From Epiperipatus broadwayi (Eukaryota; Onychophora; Udeonychophora; Euonychophora; Peripatidae): a stretch of 64,000 bases of DNA. Below the pieces are notes generated by a model. The model made no database searches and had not been told where the DNA came from. It saw only the letters and a program-made list of their open reading frames with translations. Position numbers and translations under genes: made by a program. The stretch lies in contig JAQFVV010012420.1 in assembly GCA_028023455.1 (NCBI GenBank), forward strand, positions 8,323,194 through 8,387,193, read 5' to 3'. Of the stretch, positions 1 through 12,000 are shown piece by piece. Positions within the stretch are counted from its first letter, which is position 1. Each line of letters opens with the position of its first letter.

Positions 1-70
1 TTTTTTTTTTTTTTACAAAAAATTGATTAAAACTGAAAGAAAATATCAGCTTAATTTTGTCTTGTATTGG

Positions 71-165
71 TGGTCGAGAGGTCAGCGCGACTGCCTTGCA
101 CTTGCAGGCAGTTGCCCGGGTTGCGGATTCGCGTCCCGGCCGATGCTATGACACTTAAAAAAATA
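71..165 (+). mobile_element. tRNA-derived SINE, copy A (young)
   Basis: A short GC-rich island in AT-rich DNA has the internal RNA polymerase III promoter layout of a tRNA-derived SINE. An A-box-like TGGTCGAGAGG lies at 71-81 and a B-box-like GGATTCGCGTCC at 125-136. Between them CTGCC/GGCAG can form an anticodon-type stem, and the unit ends GCTATGACACTT plus a short A-rich tail. A nearly identical copy lies on the opposite strand at 32,901-32,998, and two worn copies at 24,624-24,700 and 26,041-26,122. The A tail and dispersed copies argue against a functional tRNA gene. No target duplication was identified. Confidence 0.7.
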
Positions 166-2010
166 TATATATCAGCTTAATTTTTCTGACATGTAAAGTC
201 CTAAAAAAATTGATGGTAAAAAGTAGCTGACAAAAAATTGGTATCGATTATTGTTAAATCTATGAGGGAAAATGTATATGTCTATTTTAAAAGTTTCAAA
301 CTTTTGATACCTGATTGGCCAAAGCACTATCGCTACGTGGCTAAAAGGCACCTCTGTGCAAGGTAAATTTTATTACACACACACCCCACCATGCCATGAA
401 ATAAAATTTTTAAATTAAAATACTTTTTTTTTTTCAGTACTTTTGCAAGAAAAACTTGAAAATATGGCTCTAGTCATTCAACGTGTTTGGTAAATTCCTT
501 ATATTTTTTATTCATTTATTTCTATACAATAAATCCAGAGATTAAAACATACAAACTAAAATAAGACAAATTAATGTTTAAAAAACAATTTTAAAACAAT
601 AATTAAATAATACCTTAAAACAAATGGAAATTTATTGACTTTAAAATTTTTAATTTTTTTAGTATTTATTTATTTCAAAACATTATTTTTTGGGTGATCT
701 TGCAAAATTGCTAATAGTGATAGGAAATATCTGCAAATAAAACAATTTTTTAAAATGTCTGTTTTTATTATATTAACTACCCCCTCCCATGTACACACAC
801 ACATGAAAACATTGCATCTCCCCTCCTTTTCTTCTGCTGGTTCTGATATTGTATAACTAATTCTATTTCTAGTTACCTATCTGGTTACTAAAAATATTAT
901 CTACAGTCAGGGTATAATTCTCACAACATTCAGTGGCATCTTTTGCACCTTAGCTTCCAAAGTCTAGACAAAATTGCAGCATAGCAAAGAGAAAACAGAG
1001 TCAGTTTTTTTTTATACCTTACATAACAGTTCATATTCATTATCTTTTCTCAAATATAATAGTTATAACAAGGCTTGTGTAATTCTTAGACTTCTTTATC
1101 AGTATTTAGGTCAACTTTAACCAGCATAGTAATAATTCATTAAAAATAGTTATTGCTTGTTTGAAAACCCATTCAGAATCTCTCATGCATAAACTTATTT
1201 TCATTTTCTATTTAATTTTTTGTGTCATTTTGCTATTAATAAGTATATTTTATTATATATAATTTGATATTTTAAATTTTCATACTTTTATTGTTTATTT
1301 GATAAATGTTCAAAAGCCATTAACACACATTTGCACTTTATTTTAATGATAAATTATATTGGGTAACTAAACATTTGCTTTTGTTTTACTATTTCCCAGT
1401 AGAATGACATTTACAAGAGCTTTCAAATGATATTATATTGGTTACTGCATTAAGCAGAATGGCATTAAAATGTCAGTATAATCAAATTTTTTAAGAATTA
1501 AATATTTTGGCACATATCCTTTAAAAAAAAATTTATTTGCTAATTCTGTTAAGCAGCTAAAACAGGCAGTAGATCTGCAATCAAAAAACAATTTTTGGAT
1601 ATATTCGGTTAATATTATGGGTCAATTATGAGTTTTTAGATAATTAACAAATACCATGAGTCCATATTCAAGGAAAAACGAATTAATAAAACATGTAAAA
1701 ATAATAATATTGCTATTAAAATGAAGAAAAAATAATATCAGTTTTAAAAATAAAGTTAAATTTTGAAGTACCATCAGAATCAATCCTAGTTGTTGATACT
1801 CAAGACATAGATGGTTTAACCTCTGCATTATAACAAACAATCTATACTATTGCTTTTAACATGTAAATGATAAATATAAGTATTTACTACATGACTATTG
1901 CATAATTATTGTAATTATTTTGAAACAATATTTTTTAAATAAGTTTATTTTTAAATCAATTATAAATAATAATGTAATAATTTTTATATAAATTAAAATA
2001 TTTAAATAAA
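166..2010. other. AT-rich non-coding DNA
   Basis: No coding signal, RNA gene or recognisable mobile element was seen. It contains homopolymer A and T runs and a small pyrimidine-rich patch with a few CA repeats at about 780-840. Open frames here are short and lack protein-like composition. Confidence 0.6.
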
Positions 2011-2011
2011 A

Positions 2012-2480
2012 GTGATTCAGAAATCTAAACATTTTCATACACATAAATTTTATTAATTATTGCAAGAATGGTGTCCACCTGTTCAATTTATCTCAATTAT
2101 AGACTACAGTATATAATATTTAGTATCTTTTGAACAATAGACACAAGACTAAAAAAAAAAGTAAACATTCTTATATTTCAAAAAAATATATTTCAAATAG
2201 AATGTGTTTTTGACAATGGAGAGATTTGGAAATCTAAATATTTTCATTTAAATATAAATTTTATTAACTATTCCAACAAAATGGTGCATATCTGTATAAT
2301 TTAGTCTTATAAATTATATTTAATATATTTTTAACAATTGTCACAACACCAAATAAAAAAGTAATTTTCTTATATTTAAATAAAAAATATTTGCTATCAG
2401 AATGTGTTTCTAACAATGGAGTGATTCATAAATTAAACATTTTAATTTAGATATACATTTAATTAGTTATTGTGGTGATT
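2012..2480. repeat. diverged three-unit tandem repeat, ~205-bp period
   Basis: Three related units start at about 2,012, 2,221 and 2,422. Each opens with a GTGATT(C/T)-like motif followed by AAATCTAAA(C/T)ATTTTCAT. The first two end with a GAATGTGTTT...ACAATGGAG motif that leads into the next unit. Substitutions and small indels are many, so the array is old. It abuts the 3' end of the RTE relic to its right, but whether it belongs to that element is not known. Confidence 0.55.
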
Positions 2481-2648
2481 TGGTGTTCACAATGGTGAAG
2501 TGCCTTTTTACCCACCCAACCTGTACATTCACATGTGGTGGCTTTGGGCCAAAGTATCAGTGTAAATAAAGTTTTAAATTACATAATATTTTTAAATAAG
2601 CATATATGCATTACAGATATATACAATTAATTTTCATATACATTTTCA

Positions 2649-2670
2649 TTATATATATATATATATATAT
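2649..2670. repeat. (TA)n microsatellite
   Basis: About eleven AT units sit directly beyond the 3' end of the minus-strand RTE relic. They may be the simple-repeat tail left by that LINE insertion or independent slippage. Confidence 0.8.
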
Positions 2671-2689
2671 CATGATTTTCAGCAATTAT

Positions 2690-3570
2690 TAATCCACTGC
2701 AGGATGGTTTCTCTGGGTATTATCTAGTTTTCTGAGCCATATATTTTTTCCATATTCTACCAACAAATTTTATATTTAATCCTTCTATCTCAAATGTAGT
2801 GTCTTTCTAGAGGTCTATTATAATGGCTTGGGATTCAGTTTATGACTTCAACTGAACATCTATAATTTTCTTTTTTAACAATATGCCAATCCCAGCTTCA
2901 TTTCCATCTCTTAATTCTTTCATTGATGTATCAGTGATACCTGTTTGTTCTCTCATCCAAATATTTCACATTTGATCTCTTCTTATTAGTCCTAATATAT
3001 ACTAATTGATACTTCACAAATGGTCTGAAGTATTTGTATTGCTCTCTTGTTAAATATCCAAGTGTCAGATCCATTAATAGGAACTGGTAAAACACATCTA
3101 TTAAAATCTTTCTTTTCAAAACTATAGACGTTTTATTTTAATAAAATAATCATGAAAACTACTACATGTAAGTTTAATACTATGATTAATTTCATCTATT
3201 ATGTTTTCTGTTATTAGCAATCTGATCAAAGTATTTGTAGTTGATAATTTTTTTTAATTCATGATTACCAATCTTTATTTTCTTCTGACAAAATCATTAA
3301 ACATATTTTTTTAGTCATACATTCTTACATTTATTTGATAATCCTTCCAACATTTCCTGTAGCTTGCAAGCATTATTTATAAAAACAGCCATGCTATTTA
3401 CAAAATCGCAGTAACTTAAATATTTTCTGTTTACAATTATTCCCATAGCTTCTCATTTTAGTTCACAAAACACTTCTTGTAAAACTGCTGTAAAACGTTT
3501 TGTAGATATGGAATCATTCTGTCATACAACCTTCTCAATGTTAGTCGTCTTAGCATTATAATATAATTTA
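2690..3570 (-). pseudogene. RTE reverse transcriptase palm and C-terminal tail, inactivated
   Basis: This is the RT part of the RTE relic. In the minus-strand reading, SISTKRFTAVLQEVF is followed by a stop-interrupted MGIIVNRKYLSYCDFVNS. The last residues stand where RTE enzymes normally carry the F-A-D-D catalytic box, so both catalytic aspartates are missing. ACKLQEMLEGLSNKCK follows, and further on KRKILIDVFYQFLLMDLTLG matches the region after the palm. The longest open piece is 2,931-3,119. RTE enzymes reverse-transcribe their RNA at a nicked target in the nucleus; this copy cannot. The family assignment rests on remembered family motifs, not on a search. Confidence 0.7.
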
Positions 3571-4576
3571 ATCGTTGTTGTTGCATTTTGCTAAATATTT
3601 TTCAGAATATAACAATATTTCTGCGTCTATATCTTCATGTTACTAAGTTTTAATTATTAAATGCTGATAGAATTAAATGTCCTTTTATAATTTATAAATT
3701 CAAAGCATAATAGCATCTTTTTATTTATTGGTTGTTTTTACAATTCTCCCAGTAATTGGATGTAACTATGTGTCCTAAAAGTACTTTTAAATCCAGCTTG
3801 TATACAGTTTAGATTCTAATTATTTTGGTAAAGATTTTTTATAGAAATAATAGAAGACTAATACATCTATAATTTTCCATATTTTCTTTATCACTACTTT
3901 TAAATATTAATATTACTATTGCACTTTTCAATCAGCTGATACATCTTTATCATTTAGATATTTAATATATAGTTCTGCTATAAAAAGATTCTATTTCTTA
4001 TAATTCTGCCACTTCATGAAGCTTTCCCCTTCTTCATAGATTTAATTGCATGTCTCACTTCATTTAAAATGCTTGGTAATTCAGAAAATGTATTTATGTA
4101 GCAATAATTTGTTGTTGTTTTTATTATTTATTACTACACAATTCTGTATAGAACTCTTCCACACATTTTATGATGGCATCTCTCTTTTTAATAATAGTTT
4201 CCCTTTTTATTGCCAAAACAACCAAAAATTATTTTATACTTAAATTTTAATCTTTTTTATACATTTCTTTATAATTCACAGTTATATCTCCTTATATTAT
4301 TAGAAAATTTTTTTCATGTCATTTTTAAAAACTCTAGATATTTGACTTTTCTTAATGGATTATTATTAAATACTTTCATATTTCTTTTGTTCTTCATACT
4401 TTGCCTTGTTTCAATTGAAAATATACTGTTGAATTACTATATTTTTACCAGGATATTTGTTGCTGCTCTTCCTAGAGTATCAGTTATCGTCTTATTAATC
4501 TCAGTTAAATTTGAACCATTTTCAAACATCGTTCATATTTTTAAACGACTTTCAAGTTATAATTAAATTTGTTGGA

Positions 4577-5210
4577 TTATTTCTGAAAATTAGAAATATC
4601 AAAAGTTAAAACTATTTTTTTTAATAATTTTCGTCTCTCTAGTTTTGCACTAACATGTATCTTATATCTTACTAATTGATCATAACTTCCTGGATTGAAT
4701 CTATTAAGAATATTACAATTTTGAAACTTATATTTTCTGATTGTCAAAATATAATCTAATTCTTTAATTCCTTCATTTGATGCTTCTAAATTCATTTCTA
4801 GTTAGAATTTTTTTAAAAAAACAAATTCATAATATAAATAGTTTTACCTGAAAATTGTGAGTGTCCTTTTATTTCTATCACCATCATCAAATTTACACAA
4901 GACACTTACATTTTTCAATTGTTTTCTAATTTTAACATTAAGATTTTTTCCTGCCAATTTTACAGTATTGTTTGGTGTATTCAAAAGCATTTTGAACATA
5001 TATATATAATCCTTTATTTTTTCTTCATAGTGAAAACATTTAAATTATCTGCATTTAGTGTTTTCCATTAAGTTAAATAACTAATCTTGCCACTCTGTCT
5101 AATATATCACAATCTCCACTATATTATTGTTCTACTTTTTATTTATAATGAATTCCATTGTGCTTCCCATATCTCTATCTTTTTATGTCCAATTTTAAAA
5201 TCAATTGTCT
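4577..5210 (-). pseudogene. RTE apurinic-type endonuclease domain, inactivated
   Basis: Minus-strand pieces follow the order of an APE-like endonuclease. KIKDYIYMFKMLLNTPNN is followed by KLAGKNLNVKIRKQLKNVSV, where the family has GDLNAK. CKFDDGDRNKRTLTI comes next, and finally IKELDYILT and FNPGSYDQLVRYKI, where the family has an SDH triad. The aspartate of the GDLNAK-like block is replaced and the SDH reads SYDQ, so activity is lost. An open frame of 72 codons survives at 4,577-4,795. It joins the RT relic downstream on the same strand. Confidence 0.65.
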
Positions 5211-5330
5211 CTTCATAAAGTCCAATGATATATTTATTAGACAGTTTTTCTTTCAATTTACTATTGTTTTTTCATTCAAAAGTGATATGAAATTGTAGAT
5301 AGGTAAATAAAAAAAAACATCCTTAAATAG

Positions 5331-8300
5331 CAGCTTGGATCCATAAAATAGAATTCTTAGCATCTCCACTCTCTGCCACTAACCTTACCCTTGGCTGATG
5401 ATTTTACAATCTCTTGGTAATAGGGCCATAATTTGGATGTGCCTTTCATGATTGTAAATATGTAATTAAAAAAGACATTGGCACACATATCTATCATGCC
5501 TTTAAGAAAGCTCAGCTGATGTTTGAGCTTTGAACTATTAGACAACTAAAGAAAAAAAACTATGGTGTTTCTTGATTTTCAAATTGAGAGATAAAAAAGC
5601 TAATAAGCTTATCATATTGCCTGATGCAAATTGGGGAAAAATCTAATCCATGTCCTTTTACTATTTGAGTAATCACATACACTGATAAGAATGTATGGAA
5701 TTGAAATTACATATTTACCTTACTCAGTTTGTTTAACTTTCCAAAGAGAATTAAAAGAATCACCTTTCAGTCAATAGCAAAATCCTTTCTGCTGCCACAT
5801 TATATATATATACATTGAAACAGATAATCTCACTATAACAAGTTATTAAAAAAATAATATGAAAACAAAACACTAATTTTTCTTTGGTGCTGATTAAATC
5901 ACTAAATATGGTTGCAAGAGTGGGGAAAAATAGTTTTAAAAATAGTAAAACACAATTTTATGTCAACTATGAATGACAAGATTAAATATGGGATGAGTGA
6001 AGATGCACTTTGCAATGATAATTGGATGTAAACCCACACACACTTATAGTGATATATTCGTTTATTAGACAAAAAAAAATATTTTAATAACTCAAATAAA
6101 TCTGAAATATAAATAAAATATTGACATTTATTATTTATTTATGGTGTTTCTTTTATAGAACAAAGAAACATCTGTTTTAACTAATGCATTATTATTATTA
6201 TATAAAAGCAAACAATAACAAACAAACAAAAATTTAGAAGTGATAAGACTAACATAAAGTTTGTTCTTTTATAGTAGATAAAAATTATTTTTTCTCTATT
6301 TGGTTATTTATAAATAATATGGATTGCTAAAAAATAGCAAGGCAGAAGACCTAGGTCTTCTTCATTATCAACTACACTTCTAAGGAACAGAGAAAATAAT
6401 TTGTTTTAGGATATCTTTCTCTATTGTGACTGACTTACATAATAATTAATTGCTAAGACAATTCAAAATAAGTAGAGGTTCTGATTCAAAGCAGTATTAT
6501 TGAATTGATTAAGTAATGTCATTAAAATATCACCTGCTAATCACAATGGACCTGAAAATTGAAGAATATTAAACTAGAAGACAAAATATATCACATTGGG
6601 CAATACTGAAAGTAATATAATGCAAATAGTAATATGATTACGTGGCTTAAGTTAGTGATGTTACAAAATAATTGTACATATATATTTAATTGCATTTTAT
6701 TTGGTTCTGAGGTTTGTAATGTAATGTATATATTGTACCATTTAGGGGTATTCCAAACACATATGAGTATTAAAAAATTTTTTATGTGAATTTTAATTTA
6801 TTATTAAATATGAGTGTTATTAATGGTTGGAATCTCTGAATGATATCTTACTTAATTTCAATATATGATGCATTCTTTTGGTTTCTAATCTAGTATGAAT
6901 GTATCTTAGAAGAAACAACAATTTGCGATTAGCTCTCCTCTATATTCTTAACAAACTACTGAGATATTAAATTCATCAAAAGTGGGAAGTTACTCCTAAT
7001 TTTAAGAAAGAGAAAATGTGCATGTTTACTTTTGATACAATTAGTGATATCAAAAGTCATGTTGAAATTGAATAAATGATTTTGACTTGTTAAATTTTAT
7101 TATGTCTTTGAGAATAAACTCACAATTCATTTTCATTTTTAAAAAAATCTAACAAATAAAGAAACAGGAAATACATTAAAATTTAATATCTTTTTAAGTA
7201 CTAATAAAAGAAATCAAAACATCTCGAATTTTGAAAACAGTATTTTATTAAATAATTCTGCTTATCCATATATCTTAATAAATAATTGTATGTTGTATTT
7301 TCACAGGTATGAATTTATATGTATATACTTGTATAATTGAAGTTTTTTTTTTTTTTTAAAAAAAAAGACTATTTATTATAACAATAATCACTCAACAAAG
7401 TCTATGAAAACATAGACCGCGAGCATGTTGGCTAACGACCGTAAGAAAACTTTACGTCAAAAAAACAAAAAACAAAAAGAAGACAAGCAGTTTTTGTTTT
7501 AGTTTGTACTCATAAACATTTTTTTGTTGTTGTTGTTTTCAAAAAGAAATTATATGATTAACCAATATTTACTATAAAAGAAAACACAATGCATGCATTC
7601 ATGAAATTGTTAATTAAGGAATTCTATAGCATGGATTATGGATTGTTGAAAAACAAAATTGAAATCTGCCTTTAAAGACTACAAAACATTAATGGAGGTG
7701 TAAACAACAACTTAAATATTGCTACCATCATGTTCCTTGAATTTGTTCTTATTTCGTTAAAGATCTAGAAAGTGTACACCAAAATTTAAACCAACTACAT
7801 GTGTATATACCTTGGATATAATGCAAATATTTTATAAATAAAATCAGTAATGCTATTAAGAACACCAAAACATAATATTGACATACTACTGAAAGAATTA
7901 TTTAGTGGAATTGTAAAATGTTGATTTTTATATTTATTCATTATATCCATGGCCCCTCTGTCAGAAGCAATATCTTGTATTGAAGAAAACATTTATTATT
8001 TTAGCATCATGATTTTGGATCACAGCATTGTAAGAATTATTTGTCACAGTACCCAAATAAATACAGTAATAGTTAAAATTAAAGAAGATGGTAAGAGCAA
8101 TATTAAATAAATCCTGCCAAAGTTAACCTATGATGGTGTTCAATATTCCAGGTGCTTATACATCAGTAGAATTTGAATTAAGAATATGCAATGTAATGAT
8201 CGTTTAGAAATTAGTAATATGTCCAGATGTATTCACGATGGGTAACCCAAAGGTATAAGTCTAAAATACCATTTCATTATAATATTATTGTTTCATAGTT

Positions 8301-11160
8301 ACAGTGTATTTAAATAATTGCACATGGATTTTTTGCCAGTCCAAGTTCCTTTTGAAACTTTGGATATTGAGTGTCTTATTAATGTTGTATAGTGTTTAGT
8401 TTTATTTTAAGGTTTTCCTTTATACATATATTCATGTAACCACTTCATGTATGTCAGTCAATATAAAGAATAATTGCTTTAAATTAAGCAATTAATTAAA
8501 GGAAATCACAACAGTTGATTGAGACTATGAATAATCGCTGAGTAGATTTTATTAGGATAACTTATTTAGGCTTGATATTCTTAACAACAAACCTAATAAG
8601 CTAAACTCTCTTTACCAATTATATTTGAAAAAATTTAATTCAAACATATATTTTCCTCTAATTGTGCAATGCATCTTTTGTCTTACATCACACATGCTTT
8701 AAACAACCACATGATCACCACATGTTTGATTTTCCATGACATATGTTACTTTTATTTGTTCATTATTTATACAGTGTAAATAAATTGCCATCATTGTTTT
8801 ATGAATTGCACTTATTTTAATTGATAACAATAATAATCATAAGCAATAGCCACCGAAGACAGGGATAGGTGAACTTTTACTAGCAAATAGTTTAGTATGA
8901 GTTTATATCTACTAGTTTCTAATGAAGGATTAGCATTCATCATTATTCGATCATATATTAGATTGTATTGGTATGGATGAAAGATTAAAGTCAGCACACA
9001 TAAATTAAACTTTTTATTTTAATATTTCAATATTTTTTAATTTTATGAAATATTGAGTCTGATTTGATATAATAGAATGTTTTTCTGATGGCATCAAATC
9101 TATCAATTCTCCTATATCCATATGTCTAGTCATAGGATTTCTCTTCTCATTCCATTTCATTATACTCATATGATAATATATACTTTAATTGAAGTATATG
9201 ATTGTGATCAACTAGCCATCCCATTCATAACAGTACAATATATATATATATACATAATTCCAAAGATTTAAAATTTAAACCTTAAACTAAAACACATACA
9301 ATGTGTTGATGTGTATATGCCCAATAAAATAACTATACATAAGCATTCTTATTAAATCATTTTAAACTAATATCAGTATTTCTTCATATAAACATGGATA
9401 TACTTAAAAGGAAATATATAACTATTAATTTTATCTTGAGACATTTTTTATGTATATCAGTGTGTTTGCATATATGAAAAGAATTGATAAAATAATAATC
9501 TCACTTTACATTAAAATAAATTTTATTTCATGAAATTGAGAAGATATATTTTTTTTTATTAAAAGAATAAGTAATATCATTTCTTTATGATTTAATTATT
9601 AAGGAACATACAGTCAACGCGACATTGAATATCGTGGTAGAAAATAGATACTTCAATATTTAATTAATAAGTTAAATTATTAGCGGGTCTGATGCACAAA
9701 TATATTTTGTAATGGAGTACTATATCTTTGATATATATTAACTGCGAAAAAATTATCAATGAATATATTTATATTTATTTTAGGAAAAAAGTAAAATTAA
9801 ATAGAAGAAAATATTTTTTTTCTTATGACCTGACAACGTAAACGTTTTAAAAAATGTTTTTGGGGATAGTCAATTTAAAATATCTATCTAGTATCTTTAC
9901 TCAAATTCAGAAATAAAATATTTTCACAAATCACCTAATAAGTTATTATCTTTCAAGTATCCATGAATTCAGTATTGATGCATAAATTTCCCAACTTATT
10001 TCTTTGAAAAGATAATAGGAAATTTTAAATTAAAAAAAAATATAATAAAATTTAGAAGCTCACTTAAATTAAAATTTCGAGTATTCCCAGAAAAAAGTAT
10101 TTATTTAGTTAATTACTTACTTTGTTATTATTGTTTAATTTTTTTTATTAGTTAATCAATTTTATTTATTTTATTATTATTACTACTATTATTATTATTT
10201 GGATATAGTTCTGTAATAAAGTTATATTGTTTTAATTACTTTGTGGTTCTCATTTTCATTCATACATTTATTTTATTTCGGATCTGATTATAATCCAAGT
10301 ATATCATCTATTCCAATGAGTTTCATTTTAATTTCATTATGATCTCTAGTCATCATTACTAAATCTAATAATTGAGATTTTCTCTTGTGATATATATATA
10401 TTTCCCATGTGTTTGCTATATGGGTTCATGCAATTCAGGTAGAAAATATTAGTGTGGGCATATATTAGGTAAAAATTTTCATTTACATAGTGATCATAAA
10501 CTAGAAATATTTATAAGTAAAGATAAATAAATATTTTGATTTATTTATTGGATGTTTTATTATTCTGTACTCTAGTATATACATGATCTTATGCAAAATG
10601 TTCAATCATCCATTATTCATGTAGTTACTGAAAATGTTCTTTTTACCTACATTCCTACATTTATACATAAAATTGACCTCCCCCCTCTTCCTATTCATAC
10701 AAAATGTATATATTATGTCTGAAATATATAGGATTTTATTTTGTTTTGTAGTTTAAAAATCTTCAAAATAGCTACATAAAAGTGGCAAAAGATTTGAAAA
10801 AAATATAATAATATATTTTAGTTCAAATAAAAAAGTTTTTTTGGTCAGTGTGGGTATGAAGCTATATAAAAATTATGTACAAATTATATTATGGATTAAA
10901 TTTGGAAAGAAAGAAGAGAAGAAAATTAGTTTATATATAGCTATAATATTTTTTTGTAAATTTTAATTATATTTAAAATCAAAAAATAAATATAAAATAA
11001 TCAGAGCAAAGTTTTGGTCAGTCATTAGAAAACATTCTGGAATAAAAATAAATGTTGTTTGATATTAGGGTTTTAGAATTGACAGTTTTGCTAATTATTT
11101 TTCTACTAAGCAAATAAAAATATCTCAATCAATTCTTATAAAATAGCTGATTAAAACTAA
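5331..11160. other. AT-rich non-coding DNA
   Basis: Nearly 6 kb without a recognisable gene or transposon. It holds (TA)n runs near 9,238 and 10,390, and a T-tract/A-tract junction at 7,343-7,366. A small GC-richer spot at 7,417-7,451 vaguely resembles a tRNA-type D arm on the minus strand. Open frames of about 60 codons at 7,795-7,992 and 8,812-8,997 look like chance. Confidence 0.55.
7343..7366. repeat. T-tract/A-tract junction
   Basis: Fifteen T followed by nine A forms a short palindromic homopolymer junction. It has no visible link to a neighbouring element. Confidence 0.8.
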
Positions 11161-11164
11161 TGAT

Positions 11165-11400
11165 TTGGTGGTGGCTGCCCTGTGTGATTTGGTGTGTTGA
11201 TAGAATGTCATGGGTCAGTTCTGTTTCTTCCAGTGCTTATAGTTCTTGTGAATCCTTGTACAATAAACCATTTAATTATATTTGGCTTTGTGATGAACTA
11301 TGAAGTTCAAGATCCATGGATTTTAGCTAAGTTATATTACTTCTGGTGTTCAAATTTCTTATAAACTCCCAAGCAATAAATTATTTAGTTATGTTTTTTG
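11165..11400 (+). repeat. dispersed repeat, copy 1
   Basis: Two related blocks near 11,231 and 11,342 share the layout C(C/T)(A/G)GTG(C/T)TnnA, about 25 bases, then CAATAAA(C/T)(C/A)ATTTA. The same layout recurs on the minus strand at about 21,500-21,660, again as a pair. The identity of the family is unknown. The AATAAA may be a polyadenylation signal of an LTR or gene, but no further evidence supports this. Confidence 0.35.
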
Positions 11401-11713
11401 TGTAAGTAATGATTGGTACTACCTCTAAAGGTGATCTTTTATTATCACTAAAGCTGTTCAAAAACAATATTAGACCAGATAATATATATGTGATGGTCAT
11501 TTAGAAAAGATAATGTTATATTTTTAATATCTTATTGGAAAATCTATGTTTCTTCTTTTATAAAAAAAAATGACAAAGTTGTATCAACACAAAATCTAAA
11601 TCACATAAGCTTAAAATAATTTTTTGTTGTTCTTCATAACAAATACACTTTTGAAAAATATCTTAATAATAAATTCTTGAGTTATATATGTACCAAAAAA
11701 ACATAAAAGAGAT

Positions 11714-12000
11714 TTTCAATTGGATGGATGGTTGAAGAGTTGGAGTGTGGAGTAGATTGAAACCTGTTCATTAAAGTATGAGGTTTGGCTATCTTAATAT
11801 ATATCTGAGCACTTATAGCATATATGTGTAGAGATGGTAATCTGTACCAACTGATGATTGCTGATTTAGCATGAAATACGTATATTGGTAATTATTTATT
11901 TTTCCAACATATATGTGTTCAAGTGTATCAGTGTTATGAGATAGTGTGGAGAGTGGTGGGCCGTGTGAAAGTCTGTGCTCATATACCCTATATATTATAA
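11714..12000 (+). repeat. Dispersed repeat family R, copy 1
   Basis: This copy shares blocks in order with 33,746-34,117 (+) and with 51,660-51,900 (-). The blocks are a TTGGCTATCTTAATAT segment, a CCAACTGATGATTGCTG segment, TTTAGCATGAAATA, and a GAGAGTGGTGG(G/C)(C/T)CGTGTGAAA segment. The copy at 33.7 kb has target duplications, so the family is a retroposon or other mobile repeat. No protein is encoded and no clear poly(A) tail is seen. Confidence 0.6.

Larger units (their letters stand above)
2672..5330 (-). mobile_element. Degenerate, nearly full-length RTE-type LINE
   Basis: Reading the minus strand from about 5,300 to 2,690, in broken frames, gives the endonuclease then reverse-transcriptase order of an RTE-clade non-LTR retrotransposon. 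The endonuclease shows a degenerate GDLNAK-like segment near 4,930 and the terminal LDYILT block near 4,730. The RT shows RFTAVLQEVF near 3,480 and a NRKYLSYCDF block near 3,400. The C-terminal tail shows DLTLGYLTREQ near 3,060. The extreme 3' end (CTGCAGTGGATTAATAATTG on the minus strand near 2,690) matches that of the plus-strand RTE fragment at 28.4 kb. Many stops and frameshifts make it a pseudogene. The 5' limit is uncertain. Confidence 0.75.

Noticed and set aside
4046-4566. Plus-strand frames of 65 and 118 codons
   Set aside because: They lie antisense to the RTE relic and are rich in Phe/Leu/Ile/Tyr as expected from AT-rich sequence.
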